Shown: in pieces, positions 18,218 to 26,885 of the stretch | How positions within the stretch are numbered: position 1 is the stretch's first letter | Layout of the letters: every line of letters starts with the position of its first letter | Source: Domibacillus indicus | Lineage (GTDB): Bacteria > Bacillota > Bacilli > Bacillales > Domibacillaceae | Reading direction: 5' to 3' | Length of the DNA: 64,000 nt | NCBI RefSeq assembly: GCF_023715895.1 | Contig: NZ_JAMBOO010000002.1 | Location: 62,001-126,000 of the forward strand | The notes under the pieces: model-generated | Told to the model about the DNA's origin: nothing | Database searches by the model: none | The model's input: the letters and a program-made list of their open reading frames with translations, nothing else | Translations under genes and position numbers: made by a program

Positions 18218-19513
18218 TTATGCCGTCTCTTTTGGCAGTACAAAGCAGGAAGAAAAACGTTCAGCTTGAATCATTTCTTTTGCAAAAGCAGTCACATCCT
18301 GAAGAGTCATCTCTTCTAATACCGGTACTGTATCAAATAAATTCAGTTCATTGAACTGATACCGCGTAAATTGGTTGGCAATGTATTCAGGCGAGTTAAA
18401 CGCGCGAAGTGTAGCGCCGATTTTCTTTTTGCGGGCACGTTCAAACGCTTCCTCCGTTAAATGACCGCCTTCTTTTGCTTCTAACAGCTGTGTTTGAATG
18501 CGCTCAGCCAGCGTATTCGGATCATTGGAATCCCCGCCGACAAGCGCGAAGCTGAACCCTCGTTCTGCTGTATAGTCAAAGCCGAACGTGTCGTCAATCA
18601 AGCCAGATTCATACGCTTTTTCATAAAACTCGGCTGTTCTGCCAAATAGCATTTCAAGCAAAAGGCTTGCCGCCAGTTCTTCCCGCAGCTTATCCTTGCC
18701 TGTGCGGTCTGAGGCCGGCATTTTAAAGCCTACTTCGCATTTTGGCGTATTCACACTCATGCGGATCTCTTTATGCTCAAGACCTGCTTTTTCAGCCTCT
18801 TCAGGGAACCGCCGCTCAACTGGAACGGGCTCCGGAAAAGACTTTTTCGATTGGTTTTCTTTCACGAAAGCCATCATTTCATCAGCATCCACCGGTCCAA
18901 CAATAAACAGCGACATGTTGACTGGATGGTAAAACGTGTTGTAGCACGTGTAAAGGTGGTCTTTGGTAATATCGGCAATGGATTCGACCGTGCCGGCAAT
19001 ATCAATTTTTACGGGATGGTCTTTATATAAATTTTCAATTAAGCCAAAATATACGCGCCAGTCGGGATTATCATCATACATCCGGATTTCCTGGCCGATG
19101 ATGCCTTTTTCTTTCTCGACCGTTTGTTCTGTAAAATAAGGGTCTTGAACAAAATCAATCAATGTTTCTGTGTTTTCTTTTATGTTGGATGTGGCTGAAA
19201 ACAAATAAGCCGTCCGCGTAAAAGAAGTAAAGGCATTCGCTGATGCCCCCTGGCTGCTGAATTTTTGAAATACATCGCCGTCTGCTTTTTCAAACATTTT
19301 GTGTTCAAGAAAATGGGCAATGCCGTCTGGCACATGAATAAATTCCGTTTCTCCATTTGGGATAAAGTCATTATCGATCGATCCGTAGTTTGTTGTAAAA
19401 GTTACGTACGTTTTATTAAACCCTTTTTTCGGAAGGATATACACATTAAGCCCGTTGTCGAGCTGTTCATGATAAACCGTTTCATTCATTTGGTCAAAAA
19501 CTGTTTTCTCCAT
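18218..19513 (-). CDS. ymfH: M16 family zinc metallopeptidase YmfH (catalytic partner)
   Basis: Insulinase-type peptidase of 431 residues with an intact inverted zinc motif H67-F-L-E70-H71 and the downstream EKEKGIIGQEIRMYDD block carrying the third zinc ligand. Similar to AlbF and processing peptidases that work as a pair with an inactive partner. ATG 19511-19513 is 7 nt after AGGAGG; its A is shared with the TGA stop of ymfF, a one-base overlap that enforces equal expression of the pair. Natural substrate unknown. Confidence 0.94.
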   Translation of the reverse strand: MEKTVFDQMNETVYHEQLDNGLNVYILPKKGFNKTYVTFTTNYGSIDNDFIPNGETEFIHVPDGIAHFLEHKMFEKADGDVFQKFSSQGASANAFTSFTRTAYLFSATSNIKENTETLIDFVQDPYFTEQTVEKEKGIIGQEIRMYDDNPDWRVYFGLIENLYKDHPVKIDIAGTVESIADITKDHLYTCYNTFYHPVNMSLFIVGPVDADEMMAFVKENQSKKSFPEPVPVERRFPEEAEKAGLEHKEIRMSVNTPKCEVGFKMPASDRTGKDKLREELAASLLLEMLFGRTAEFYEKAYESGLIDDTFGFDYTAERGFSFALVGGDSNDPNTLAERIQTQLLEAKEGGHLTEEAFERARKKKIGATLRAFNSPEYIANQFTRYQFNELNLFDTVPVLEEMTLQDVTAFAKEMIQAERFSSCFVLPKETA

Positions 19514-20790
19514 CACTCTTCCTCCTTGCCTGACAAAAAGTACACCGTATCAATCGTAATGGTTTGAGCGGCCGCTGCTGCCTGTTCTTTTGTTACAGCA
19601 TCAATCTCTTCCAGCCATTGATTGATTGGGCGCTTTGTCCCCGATGCGAGGTTATGGTAAAGCACTTCTACCAAACCGCGCGCTGTATCGGCTGATTCCT
19701 GCAGCTGGTTTTTCAAGAGTGCCTTTGTTTGATTTATTTCCAGATCGGAAATATGGCCGTTTTTCATTTCTTCCAGCTGTTCTTTCATGATTCGGACTGT
19801 TTTTTCATAATTTTTTTGATCAATACCCGCAAGCATCGCCACAAAGCCTTTATGGCTGTCGAGACGGCTTGCCGCGTAATACGCAAGACTTTCTTTTTCA
19901 CGCACATTCATAAACAATTTCGAGTGGGAAAAAGCACCAAATACGCCATTTGCGACCTGCATGGCGACAAATTGCGGATCTCCATACGTAATGGTTGTAC
20001 GGCAGCCGATGTTTAGCTTGCCTTGATTGATATCCTGCTTTTCATGAATTTCGCGTACTTCCTGATTGACCGTGCCCGGCTCTGTTTGGACAGGTGTTGT
20101 AGTCCGGTTTTGGAACGGAAGGTGCGACTCGATTTTGGCAGCGACTTCTTCTGCTTTCACATCACCAATCACGAAAATATCAATGATATCTTCTGCAAGC
20201 GCTTTTTGGTAATACGTATACAGTGATGCTGCATCAATCGAACCCACTTTTTCCAATAAACCGCCGGCTGGCAATGCATACGGATCATCTCCGTACATTT
20301 CTTCCACAAGCTTAAGTGAAGCATAACGGGTTTTATCATCGTAAATGGACCGGATCCGCTGCTCCAGGCTCCGTTTTTCCTGCTGGACAACTTTGTCCGG
20401 GAAAATCCCTTCTTTTAAATGGGGGCGAAACAGTAGGTCGGCCAAAAGTGTCAGCGCCCGGTCGAACAAACCATTCTCGCCGTGCAGGTACTTTTCATTG
20501 GCTGCTTCCATTGTAAAGGTAAGCACATGCTCGTTTCCTTTTTTTGCGGAATCTGAAAAAAACAATGCACCGTATAGTTCATCCAGCTCTGTGCGAAAAG
20601 CAGCTGCTGACGGCGCATTTTCGGTGCCGGACTGCAAAACATGAGGCAAAAGTGCACGCATCGTCACGGTCTCTTTTTGGAGAGGCGCCCTCATTTTAAT
20701 AATAATCGTATTTGTTTTAAATTTTTCCGTTTCAATCGTGTGAATATTATATCCTGGTTTAGTAAATGTCTGTTCACGTGTCGTTTCCAT
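19513..20790 (-). CDS. ymfF: M16 family protein YmfF (non-catalytic partner)
   Basis: 425-residue M16-fold protein. At the place where YmfH has HxxEH, YmfF reads LLPHVLQSGTENAPS, so the zinc ligands are gone and it must be a structural or substrate-holding subunit, like AlbE with AlbF. The C-terminal half keeps the M16 sequence FGAFSHSKLFMNVREKESLAYYA. The frame opens six codons upstream, but ATG 20788-20790 follows GAGGAGG at 6 nt. It is the first gene of the ymfFHIJ unit. Confidence 0.93.
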   Translation of the reverse strand: METTREQTFTKPGYNIHTIETEKFKTNTIIIKMRAPLQKETVTMRALLPHVLQSGTENAPSAAAFRTELDELYGALFFSDSAKKGNEHVLTFTMEAANEKYLHGENGLFDRALTLLADLLFRPHLKEGIFPDKVVQQEKRSLEQRIRSIYDDKTRYASLKLVEEMYGDDPYALPAGGLLEKVGSIDAASLYTYYQKALAEDIIDIFVIGDVKAEEVAAKIESHLPFQNRTTTPVQTEPGTVNQEVREIHEKQDINQGKLNIGCRTTITYGDPQFVAMQVANGVFGAFSHSKLFMNVREKESLAYYAASRLDSHKGFVAMLAGIDQKNYEKTVRIMKEQLEEMKNGHISDLEINQTKALLKNQLQESADTARGLVEVLYHNLASGTKRPINQWLEEIDAVTKEQAAAAAQTITIDTVYFLSGKEEE

Positions 20791-21076
20791 CGAATTCCTC
20801 CTCTGCATCCAGTTGCTGAATACCTTTTACTAGTATATCTTCACTATCTTCCTATAGGAAATATAATGTCTTAAAGGAAACAAAAACCTTATATATAATG
20901 AAGAATTTGGGCAGGATATACCTGTCAACATGTACGAACTTTAAAAACAGTATGAGAAAAAGCAGGCGTTTTTAATCACCTTTTCTCCTTCTGTTTTAAA
21001 GAATGAGGTAAAAGGTAAACAAAAGGCTATGACCTAAAGCAAAAAAAAAGAATTCCGCATATAGCGGAACTCTTTT
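20791..21076. other. Gap between ymfF and the permease gene
   Basis: 286 nt without a gene. It holds the importer-operon terminator at its right end and a perfect 12-bp palindrome TTCCTATAGGAA (20849-20860). A consensus TTGACA on the minus strand (20932-20937) has only poorly spaced -10 candidates, so the ymfF promoter is not certain. Confidence 0.5.
21040..21072 (-). terminator. Terminator of the ABC importer operon
   Basis: Stem of about 10 bp (21049-21058 with 21063-21072) followed on the minus strand by nine T residues; it starts 4 nt past the last permease stop. Confidence 0.88.
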
Positions 21077-22036
21077 TTATCTGCTGCCTTTAACATAGGG
21101 CGTACCCGATGCTTTCGGTGCATCAGCACGTCCGATAAAGCCGGCCAATGCTAAAATGGTCAGCACATATGGAGCAATCAGCAGGTAGACATCCGGAACG
21201 TCCTGCAAAAACGGAATGTTCGAGCTGACAATACTGAGGCTTTGAGCAAAGCCAAAGAAAATAGCCGCTCCCATCGCGCCAAGCGGATGCCACTTTCCAA
21301 AAATCATGGCTGCAAGTGCCATAAAGCCCTGGCCGGTAATGGTAGCGTGGCTGAAATCCAGTGAAATAGACTGGGCATACACCGCGCCGCCAAGACCGCC
21401 GAGAAGTCCTGAAATAAACACGGCAATATAGCGTGTTTTGGCCACATTTACGCCCATTGTGTCAGCCGCCATCGGATGCTCCCCAACAGAGCGGAGACGC
21501 AGGCCAAACGGTGTTTTGTACAGCACAAACCAGGAAATAATGGCGATCGCAAAAGCTAAAATGGTTGGTCTTGCAATATCGCTAAAGAAAATATCTCCAA
21601 TGACCGGGATATCACTTAAAAAAGGGATATCTTTTTTAATAAAATTCATTTTGATCATGTCTGTCTGGCCTTTGTCATACAGAAGTTTCACAAGAAACAG
21701 GGACAGACCGAGTGCGAGGAAGTTAATGGCGACCCCGCTGACAACTTGATCGGCACGGAACGTAATAGACGCCAAACCGTGAAGCAGCGACAGCAATCCT
21801 CCGGCAAGCATGGCCGCCAGAAGCGCAATCCAAGGTGTTGCACTGCCAAATGTATCAGCAAATGTTAAGTTAAAAATAATCCCTGTAAATGCGCCGATAA
21901 TCATCAGTCCCTCCAGGCCGATGTTTACAACGCCGGATTTTTCCGAAAATACGCCGCCAAGTGCTGTGAAAATAAGCGGTGTAGCTGCGAACAAGGACGA
22001 AGAAACGATTAACGCAATGATCGTTAACGCATCCAT
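21077..22036 (-). CDS. ABC transporter permease, nucleoside-type (NupQ-like)
   Basis: Integral membrane subunit of 319 residues with about eight hydrophobic segments and the BPD_transp_2 family hallmark FTALGGVFSEKSGVVNIGLEGLM near the N-terminus. Similar in type to B. subtilis NupQ (YufQ) of the guanosine importer. ATG directly follows the stop of the previous permease gene; GGAGG is 8 nt upstream. It works with the other permease, the ATPase and the lipoprotein encoded next to it. Substrate is inferred from family only. Confidence 0.9.
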   Translation of the reverse strand: MDALTIIALIVSSSLFAATPLIFTALGGVFSEKSGVVNIGLEGLMIIGAFTGIIFNLTFADTFGSATPWIALLAAMLAGGLLSLLHGLASITFRADQVVSGVAINFLALGLSLFLVKLLYDKGQTDMIKMNFIKKDIPFLSDIPVIGDIFFSDIARPTILAFAIAIISWFVLYKTPFGLRLRSVGEHPMAADTMGVNVAKTRYIAVFISGLLGGLGGAVYAQSISLDFSHATITGQGFMALAAMIFGKWHPLGAMGAAIFFGFAQSLSIVSSNIPFLQDVPDVYLLIAPYVLTILALAGFIGRADAPKASGTPYVKGSR

Positions 22037-23089
22037 TTATTTCGCCTCCTTCTTTTTAAAGCGGCCTAGAAGCCAGGTAATCATATAGCTTGATGCTACA
22101 AAGAAAATAATCAGCGCAATGACAATTTCAACGAGCTCATTCGGCACGCCTGATTCGATTGGCATATTCAATGAACCTACTTTTAATGCACCGAACAAAA
22201 GAGCCGCTAGCACAACGCCGATCGCTGTATTTCCTCCCAAAAGTGCAACGGCGATACCGTCAAAACCGATACCGGAAAATCCGGAGTTAATAAACATGTT
22301 GCCAAATGTACCAAGCCCCTGCATGGAGCCGCCAATACCGGCGAATGCACCTGAAATGACCATGGACAAAATAATGTTCCGGTTTACACTCATGCCGGCA
22401 TATTCAGAGGCATGCTGGTTGTAACCAACTGCACGCAGCTCATAGCCAAGCGTTGTTTTTTCCAGCATAAACCACATCACAATGGCAGCCACAACTGCTA
22501 AATAAATTCCGTTATGAAGTGATGAAAAATCTGTTATACTTTGCAGAAACTCCGATTGAAGACTGGCTGTTTCATGCACAGGATCTGTTGCATCCGCTCC
22601 GTCGCTGATTACGTCACGGATAAAATAGTTTGTTACGTGAAGCGCTGTGTAGTTCATCATAATGGTTACAATAACCTCATGTACACGCAGGCGCGCTTTT
22701 AGGAAGCCGGGAATAAAGCCCCAGGCCGCTCCTGCAGCCGCCCCCGCCAAAATAGCGAGCGGCAGATGAATGAATTTCGGAAGCTCAAATGCCAGACCAA
22801 CCCACACCGAAGCAAGCCATCCGACAAGAAGCTGTCCTTCTACCCCGATATTAAATAAACCTGTTCGGAAAGCGAATGCAACGGCAAGGCCCGCAAATAC
22901 ATATGGCGTCATTTGGCGCAATGTTTCACCTGTATAAAACGAATCACCGAATGCCCCGTTCCATAAGGCGGCATACCCCGCTGCTGGATCGTTTCCACTG
23001 ACCAGCATAATAATGGCCCCCGCAAGCAGGCCAAGCAGAACGGAAATAACCGGAACTGCCAATACAGTCCAATTTTTAGACACGCTCAT
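22037..23089 (-). CDS. ABC transporter permease, nucleoside-type (NupP-like)
   Basis: 350-residue membrane subunit of the same family as its neighbour, with the motif FAFRTGLFNIGVEGQLLVG and about nine hydrophobic stretches. Its ATG lies 14 nt inside the end of the ATPase gene, with GGGAG just upstream, so the genes are coupled. It pairs with the NupQ-like permease as a heterodimeric channel; B. subtilis NupP (YufP) is the nearest described relative I can name. Confidence 0.9.
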   Translation of the reverse strand: MSVSKNWTVLAVPVISVLLGLLAGAIIMLVSGNDPAAGYAALWNGAFGDSFYTGETLRQMTPYVFAGLAVAFAFRTGLFNIGVEGQLLVGWLASVWVGLAFELPKFIHLPLAILAGAAAGAAWGFIPGFLKARLRVHEVIVTIMMNYTALHVTNYFIRDVISDGADATDPVHETASLQSEFLQSITDFSSLHNGIYLAVVAAIVMWFMLEKTTLGYELRAVGYNQHASEYAGMSVNRNIILSMVISGAFAGIGGSMQGLGTFGNMFINSGFSGIGFDGIAVALLGGNTAIGVVLAALLFGALKVGSLNMPIESGVPNELVEIVIALIIFFVASSYMITWLLGRFKKKEAK

Positions 23090-24602
23090 CCGCTCCCTTC
23101 TTTGATCCGGCCATTAGGAGGCCGAGTTCCTGTTCTGTTGTTGTTTTTGGATCCACGTTGGCGACAATCTGCCCTTCATAAATAACTGCAATCCGGTCTG
23201 ATACATTCATAATTTCATCAAGCTCAAATGAAAGAAGCAAAACCGCTTTTCCACTGTCACGCTGTTCGATAAGACGGCGGTGAATAAATTCGATTGCTCC
23301 GACGTCAAGTCCGCGTGTCGGCTGGGCGGCAATTAAAAGGTCGGGATTACGATCCACTTCCCGGCCGATAATGGCTTTTTGCTGGTTCCCGCCTGAAAGA
23401 GCCCGTGCCAGCGTTGTCTCAGACGGCGTCCGTACGTCAAATTCCTTGATCAGCGTAGCTGCTTTTTTGTACACTTCTTTATAATTCATAATTCCCGCTT
23501 TTGAATACGGCTTTTGATAATACGTTTGAAGGACGATGTTCGTGCCAATCGGGTAGTCAAGCACCAAGCCATGCTTGTGCCGATCCTGTGGAATATGCCC
23601 AACACCGGCTTCGGTCACCTTCCGCGGCTTAAAGCCTGTAATATCTTTGCCATTCAGCTGAATAGAGCCGTCAGCTGCTTTTCGAAGTCCTGTAATGGCT
23701 TCGATCAATTCTGTTTGGCCGTTGCCGTCTACACCGCAAATACCGACAATTTCACCGGCCCGCACATCGAGGTTTAAATTGCGCACCGCTGGAACACCGC
23801 GCGAATCGTTTACCGAAAGTCCACGTACCTCGAGCACATTATGAGCTGGAGCGGCTTCCGTCTTCTCAGTCGTAAAGGTGACATCGCGGCCCACCATTAA
23901 GCTCGCTAAATGATTCGGATTTGTTTCCGACACGTCTACCGTGCCAATTCCTTTTCCTTTTCGAATGACCGTTACCCGGTCACATACTTCCATAATTTCT
24001 TTTAATTTGTGCGTAATGAGAATAATTGATTTTCCTTCTTTAATGAGCGCACGCATAATTCCAATCAATTCTTTGATTTCCTGCGGCGTCAAGACGGCGG
24101 TTGGTTCATCAAAAATTAAGATTTCCGCACCGCGGTATAGTGTTTTTAAGATTTCGACACGTTGCTGCATACCCACTGAAATATCCGCAATTTTCGCTGT
24201 CGGATCAACCGAAAGGCCATACTGCTCTGACAATTCCCGCACCTTTTGTTCGGCTTTTTTCATATTTACCGTTCCGAATTTCTTCGGCTCATTGCCCAGC
24301 ACAATATTTTCCGTTACAGTGAACGTGTCCACCAGCATAAAATGCTGATGCACCATGCCAATGCCTAAATCGTTCGCTTTATTCGGATCAGTAATGTGAA
24401 CGTCCTGTCCATTTACCCGAATGCGTCCTGCTTCTGGCTGATAAAGACCGAAAAGCACATTCATTAAGGTCGATTTTCCCGCTCCATTTTCACCGAGAAG
24501 AGCATGAATTTCTCCTTTGGCGAGCTGCAACGTAATATTATCGTTCGCCACGAATCCGTTAAATTCTTTTCGAATGCCAAGCATTTCGATTACATAATCC
24601 AT
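23076..24602 (-). CDS. ABC transporter ATP-binding protein, double NBD (NupO-like)
   Basis: 508 residues with two nucleotide-binding domains, as in sugar and nucleoside importers. The first has Walker A GENGAGKST (about 38-46), signature ISVGMQQRVEI and Walker B ILIFDEPTAVLTP. The second has a changed P-loop GVDGNGQTE and LSGGNQQKAIIGRE, so as usual in this family only the first site looks fully competent. The frame opens at GTG 24611, but ATG 24600-24602 is 10 nt from AAAGGAG. It follows the lipoprotein gene after a terminator-like hairpin. Confidence 0.92.
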   Translation of the reverse strand: MDYVIEMLGIRKEFNGFVANDNITLQLAKGEIHALLGENGAGKSTLMNVLFGLYQPEAGRIRVNGQDVHITDPNKANDLGIGMVHQHFMLVDTFTVTENIVLGNEPKKFGTVNMKKAEQKVRELSEQYGLSVDPTAKIADISVGMQQRVEILKTLYRGAEILIFDEPTAVLTPQEIKELIGIMRALIKEGKSIILITHKLKEIMEVCDRVTVIRKGKGIGTVDVSETNPNHLASLMVGRDVTFTTEKTEAAPAHNVLEVRGLSVNDSRGVPAVRNLNLDVRAGEIVGICGVDGNGQTELIEAITGLRKAADGSIQLNGKDITGFKPRKVTEAGVGHIPQDRHKHGLVLDYPIGTNIVLQTYYQKPYSKAGIMNYKEVYKKAATLIKEFDVRTPSETTLARALSGGNQQKAIIGREVDRNPDLLIAAQPTRGLDVGAIEFIHRRLIEQRDSGKAVLLLSFELDEIMNVSDRIAVIYEGQIVANVDPKTTTEQELGLLMAGSKKGADERV

Positions 24603-24683
24603 CTTTCTCACTCTCCTTTTTAAAACGCTTATAATCCAGTAGGATGTCTGACCTTATGAGCAAAATTTTTTAAAAATCAAGGC

Positions 24684-24702
24684 AGTATAGCTTGTCTATA
24701 CT
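24684..24702 (-). repeat. Second hairpin between lipoprotein and ATPase genes
   Basis: AGTATAG/CTATACT, 7-bp arms with a 5-nt loop, lies 13 nt beyond the terminator hairpin on the transcribed strand. It may protect the 3' end of the lipoprotein message or the 5' end of the downstream one. Confidence 0.45.
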
Positions 24703-24714
24703 CCCGTCATCTTT

Positions 24715-24746
24715 AAAAAGGGATGCCGGCGTTCAGTCCGGCATCC
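24715..24746 (-). terminator. Intra-operon terminator after the lipoprotein gene
   Basis: 9-bp GC-rich stem GGATGCCGG/CCGGCATCC (24721-24729, 24738-24746) then a T-run on the minus strand. Placed between binding protein and ATPase genes it would make partial termination, giving more lipoprotein than transporter core. Confidence 0.8.
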
Positions 24747-24756
24747 GCTAAACGGA

Positions 24757-25845
24757 TTATTTTCCGCTTGGTTTTGTTGGCACTTCAACTTCACCATTTT
24801 TAATTTTATCTGTCCATTCTTTTACAGCAGCTTTTGATTCTTCTGTTAAGTTATCCTGTGTTGGCGCAATGCTTACACCGTTTGCCTCAAGACCATACTC
24901 AATCACTTCGCCGCCCGGGAATTCACCGTTTTGGGCTTTTGTTGCCACGTCTTGAACAGCAAGGTCTACACGTTTAACCATAGAAGTCAGCGTTACGTTC
25001 ATTTCCTTGCCGCCTGCTGTTACTTTTCCTTCTTCTGCCTGGTCGCGGTCAACACCGATAACCCAGATTTCTTTGCTTGGATCTTTTTGTTTTAAGCTTT
25101 TCGCTTCTGAAAATACGCCGTTTCCTGTGCCGCCTGCTGCATGGTAAATGATATCAGCACCGGAAGAGTACATAGCAGATGCCATTTGCTGGCCTTTATC
25201 CGCTTTATCAAATGCACCGGCATATTCAATAACAACGTCCGCGTCTGGATTTACAGCTTTGACACCGGCTTCAAAACCGCCGGCAAATTTGTCGATCAGT
25301 TCACTTTCAACTCCGCCAATAAATCCGACTTTGTCTGTTTTTGTTTGAAGGCCTGCTACTACCCCAACAAGGAATGAACCTTCATTTTCTTTGAATGTAA
25401 TGCTTGTCACGTTATCTAAACCTTCTACCACATCATCCACAATCGCAAACTGGCTGTTTTTCCGCTGTTTTGCCACTTCTTCAATGGCTGGTTTTAACTT
25501 ATAACCAATACCATACGTTAAATCAAAGCCATTTCGAACTGCAGTATTCAAGTTTGTTTTGTAATCGGCATCGCTTTTTGATTGAATGTAATCAAAACCA
25601 TCCGTGCCTTTTTCAAGATTGTTTTCTTTACCGAATGCCTGAAGCCCTTCCCAGGCAGATTGGTTAAAGGATTTATCGTCAACACCGCCGACATCTGTTA
25701 CCATCCCAACCGTAAACTTATCGGATTCTCCTCCGCCGTTGCCGCCGCCATTATTATCAGCTTCTTCACCGCCGCCGCATGCACCTAAAATTGTGCCGGC
25801 TGCTAAAACCATGGACATTGCAAAACCAAAATTACGTTTTTTCAT
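24757..25845 (-). CDS. BMP family substrate-binding lipoprotein (nucleoside importer)
   Basis: 362 residues. The signal peptide ([19 protein letters not shown]) ends in the lipobox LGAC, so Cys23 is lipid-modified and the protein sits on the outside of the membrane. A short Gly/Asn/Glu-rich linker (about 24-42) leads to the BMP/PnrA fold, with [19 protein letters not shown] typical of purine nucleoside binders. Closest described type: B. subtilis NupN (YufN, guanosine) and Treponema PnrA. It is first in the transporter set and 45 nt behind the GntR gene, with no terminator between them. Confidence 0.93.
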   Translation of the reverse strand: MKKRNFGFAMSMVLAAGTILGACGGGEEADNNGGGNGGGESDKFTVGMVTDVGGVDDKSFNQSAWEGLQAFGKENNLEKGTDGFDYIQSKSDADYKTNLNTAVRNGFDLTYGIGYKLKPAIEEVAKQRKNSQFAIVDDVVEGLDNVTSITFKENEGSFLVGVVAGLQTKTDKVGFIGGVESELIDKFAGGFEAGVKAVNPDADVVIEYAGAFDKADKGQQMASAMYSSGADIIYHAAGGTGNGVFSEAKSLKQKDPSKEIWVIGVDRDQAEEGKVTAGGKEMNVTLTSMVKRVDLAVQDVATKAQNGEFPGGEVIEYGLEANGVSIAPTQDNLTEESKAAVKEWTDKIKNGEVEVPTKPSGK

Positions 25846-25890
25846 TCTTTTATGCCCCCTCTAGTAATTTAATTAACGTGGATGCCTGGA

Positions 25891-26616
25891 TTACATACGT
25901 CTGCGCAGAACATGAAAACTGAACTTGTCCGCCCGAAAATAATTCACCGAATACAAAACCGGCACATCATTCTCCGTATAATGAAGCTGCTTTAAGGCAA
26001 GCAGTGCGGTTTCAGGCTCACAATCCAGAATCGGTGATACTTTTTCATGCCAGCCATATGGTTCAATGTTGGCTACAGCATGCGAAACAGGATGTGCAGC
26101 ATGCTCGTCAAATAAAGTAAACAAGGATTCCTGTCCTGCGTCAAATTGCCCCGGAAACAGTACTTTCGGTATTTTATCAATACAATAAACAACCGGTACT
26201 CCGTTAGCGGTCCGCACACGCTCAATCACCATTAATTCCGCATCCGGCTCACATGCCAGCCTGCGCGCATCCTCCTCAGTTGCCTGCATCACTGCAGACG
26301 AGAGAAAAATGGTACTCGGTTCCATGCCAGCATTTACAATCATATCCGTCACGCTGATCAACTGCTCAATGCCGGATGTGAATAATGGCTTGGAATGAAC
26401 AAATGTTCCTACTCCATGACGTCGGATAATCACATTTTCCTCCTCGAGTATGCGCAGCGCTTCCCGAAGAGTGGCTCTGCTGACGCCAAGCTGTTTGGCC
26501 AGCTCAAATTCTGAAGGAAGCTTTTCTTTTTCTTTGTAGATCCCTTCTTCAATATCTTTTTTCAGCCGGTCAATTACCTGAAGGTATAAATGCCGGTTGT
26601 CCTGTTTAATGGACAC
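25891..26616 (-). CDS. ymfC: GntR/HutC family transcriptional regulator YmfC
   Basis: 241 residues: N-terminal winged helix-turn-helix (about 8-75; [38 protein letters not shown]) and a C-terminal UTRA ligand-binding domain (about 95-235). The start is GTG (26614-26616) with only a weak AAGGTGG site. It lies upstream of spoIIIE's terminator as ymfC does in B. subtilis, but here it precedes a nucleoside importer and is probably co-transcribed with it, which suggests it controls the importer. A palindrome covers its likely -10. Confidence 0.9.
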   Translation of the reverse strand: MSIKQDNRHLYLQVIDRLKKDIEEGIYKEKEKLPSEFELAKQLGVSRATLREALRILEEENVIIRRHGVGTFVHSKPLFTSGIEQLISVTDMIVNAGMEPSTIFLSSAVMQATEEDARRLACEPDAELMVIERVRTANGVPVVYCIDKIPKVLFPGQFDAGQESLFTLFDEHAAHPVSHAVANIEPYGWHEKVSPILDCEPETALLALKQLHYTENDVPVLYSVNYFRADKFSFHVLRRRM

Positions 26617-26655
26617 GGAATCGTCACCACCTTTTCATTTCATTCGCTCGAGACA

Positions 26656-26667
26656 TCAGACCTCTGA
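26656..26667. promoter_or_regulatory. Palindrome TCAGA-CC-TCTGA in ymfC leader
   Basis: Perfect 5-bp arms separated by 2 nt, 40 nt upstream of the ymfC start. A second short palindrome, ACTATT-T-AATAGT, lies at 26727-26739. Either could be an extra regulator site; neither matches a consensus I can name with confidence. Confidence 0.35.
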
Positions 26668-26771
26668 GGTTTAACATTTACGCTAATTTCATTTAACATA
26701 TCATTTTTTTTGATAATTGAAAAGATACTATTTAATAGTGAAAAGAAAGAATTTCTTAAACATTCTCTTGT

Positions 26772-26805
26772 TTGTATTATTATACAAGTAAAGTAATAAC
26801 AGCAA
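26772..26805 (-). promoter_or_regulatory. Putative promoter and operator of ymfC and importer operon
   Basis: TTGTAT-TATT-ATACAA (26772-26787) is a 16-bp palindrome of the GT-n-AC type used by HutC-like GntR proteins. Its centre contains TATAAT on the minus strand (26779-26784), a perfect -10; TTGCTG (26800-26805) is a possible -35 but at only 15 bp. Binding here would block the promoter. Confidence 0.45.
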
Positions 26806-26851
26806 GGAAATCGCTTACATAGTCATACATACATTAACAAAAAAGTTTTTT

Positions 26852-26885
26852 AAAAAAAGAACAGCCCTTCGGCTGTTCTTTTTTT
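26852..26885 (-). terminator. Terminator after spoIIIE (possibly bidirectional)
   Basis: AAGAACAGCC/GGCTGTTCTT stem with a 4-nt CTTC loop (arms 26857-26866 region and 26871-26880) and T-runs on both strands. It overlaps the spoIIIE stop. Confidence 0.85.

Noticed and set aside
26690-26765. CodY box upstream of the importer operon
   Set aside because: A-T rich stretches resemble AATTTTCwGAAAATT only loosely; too many mismatches to call.
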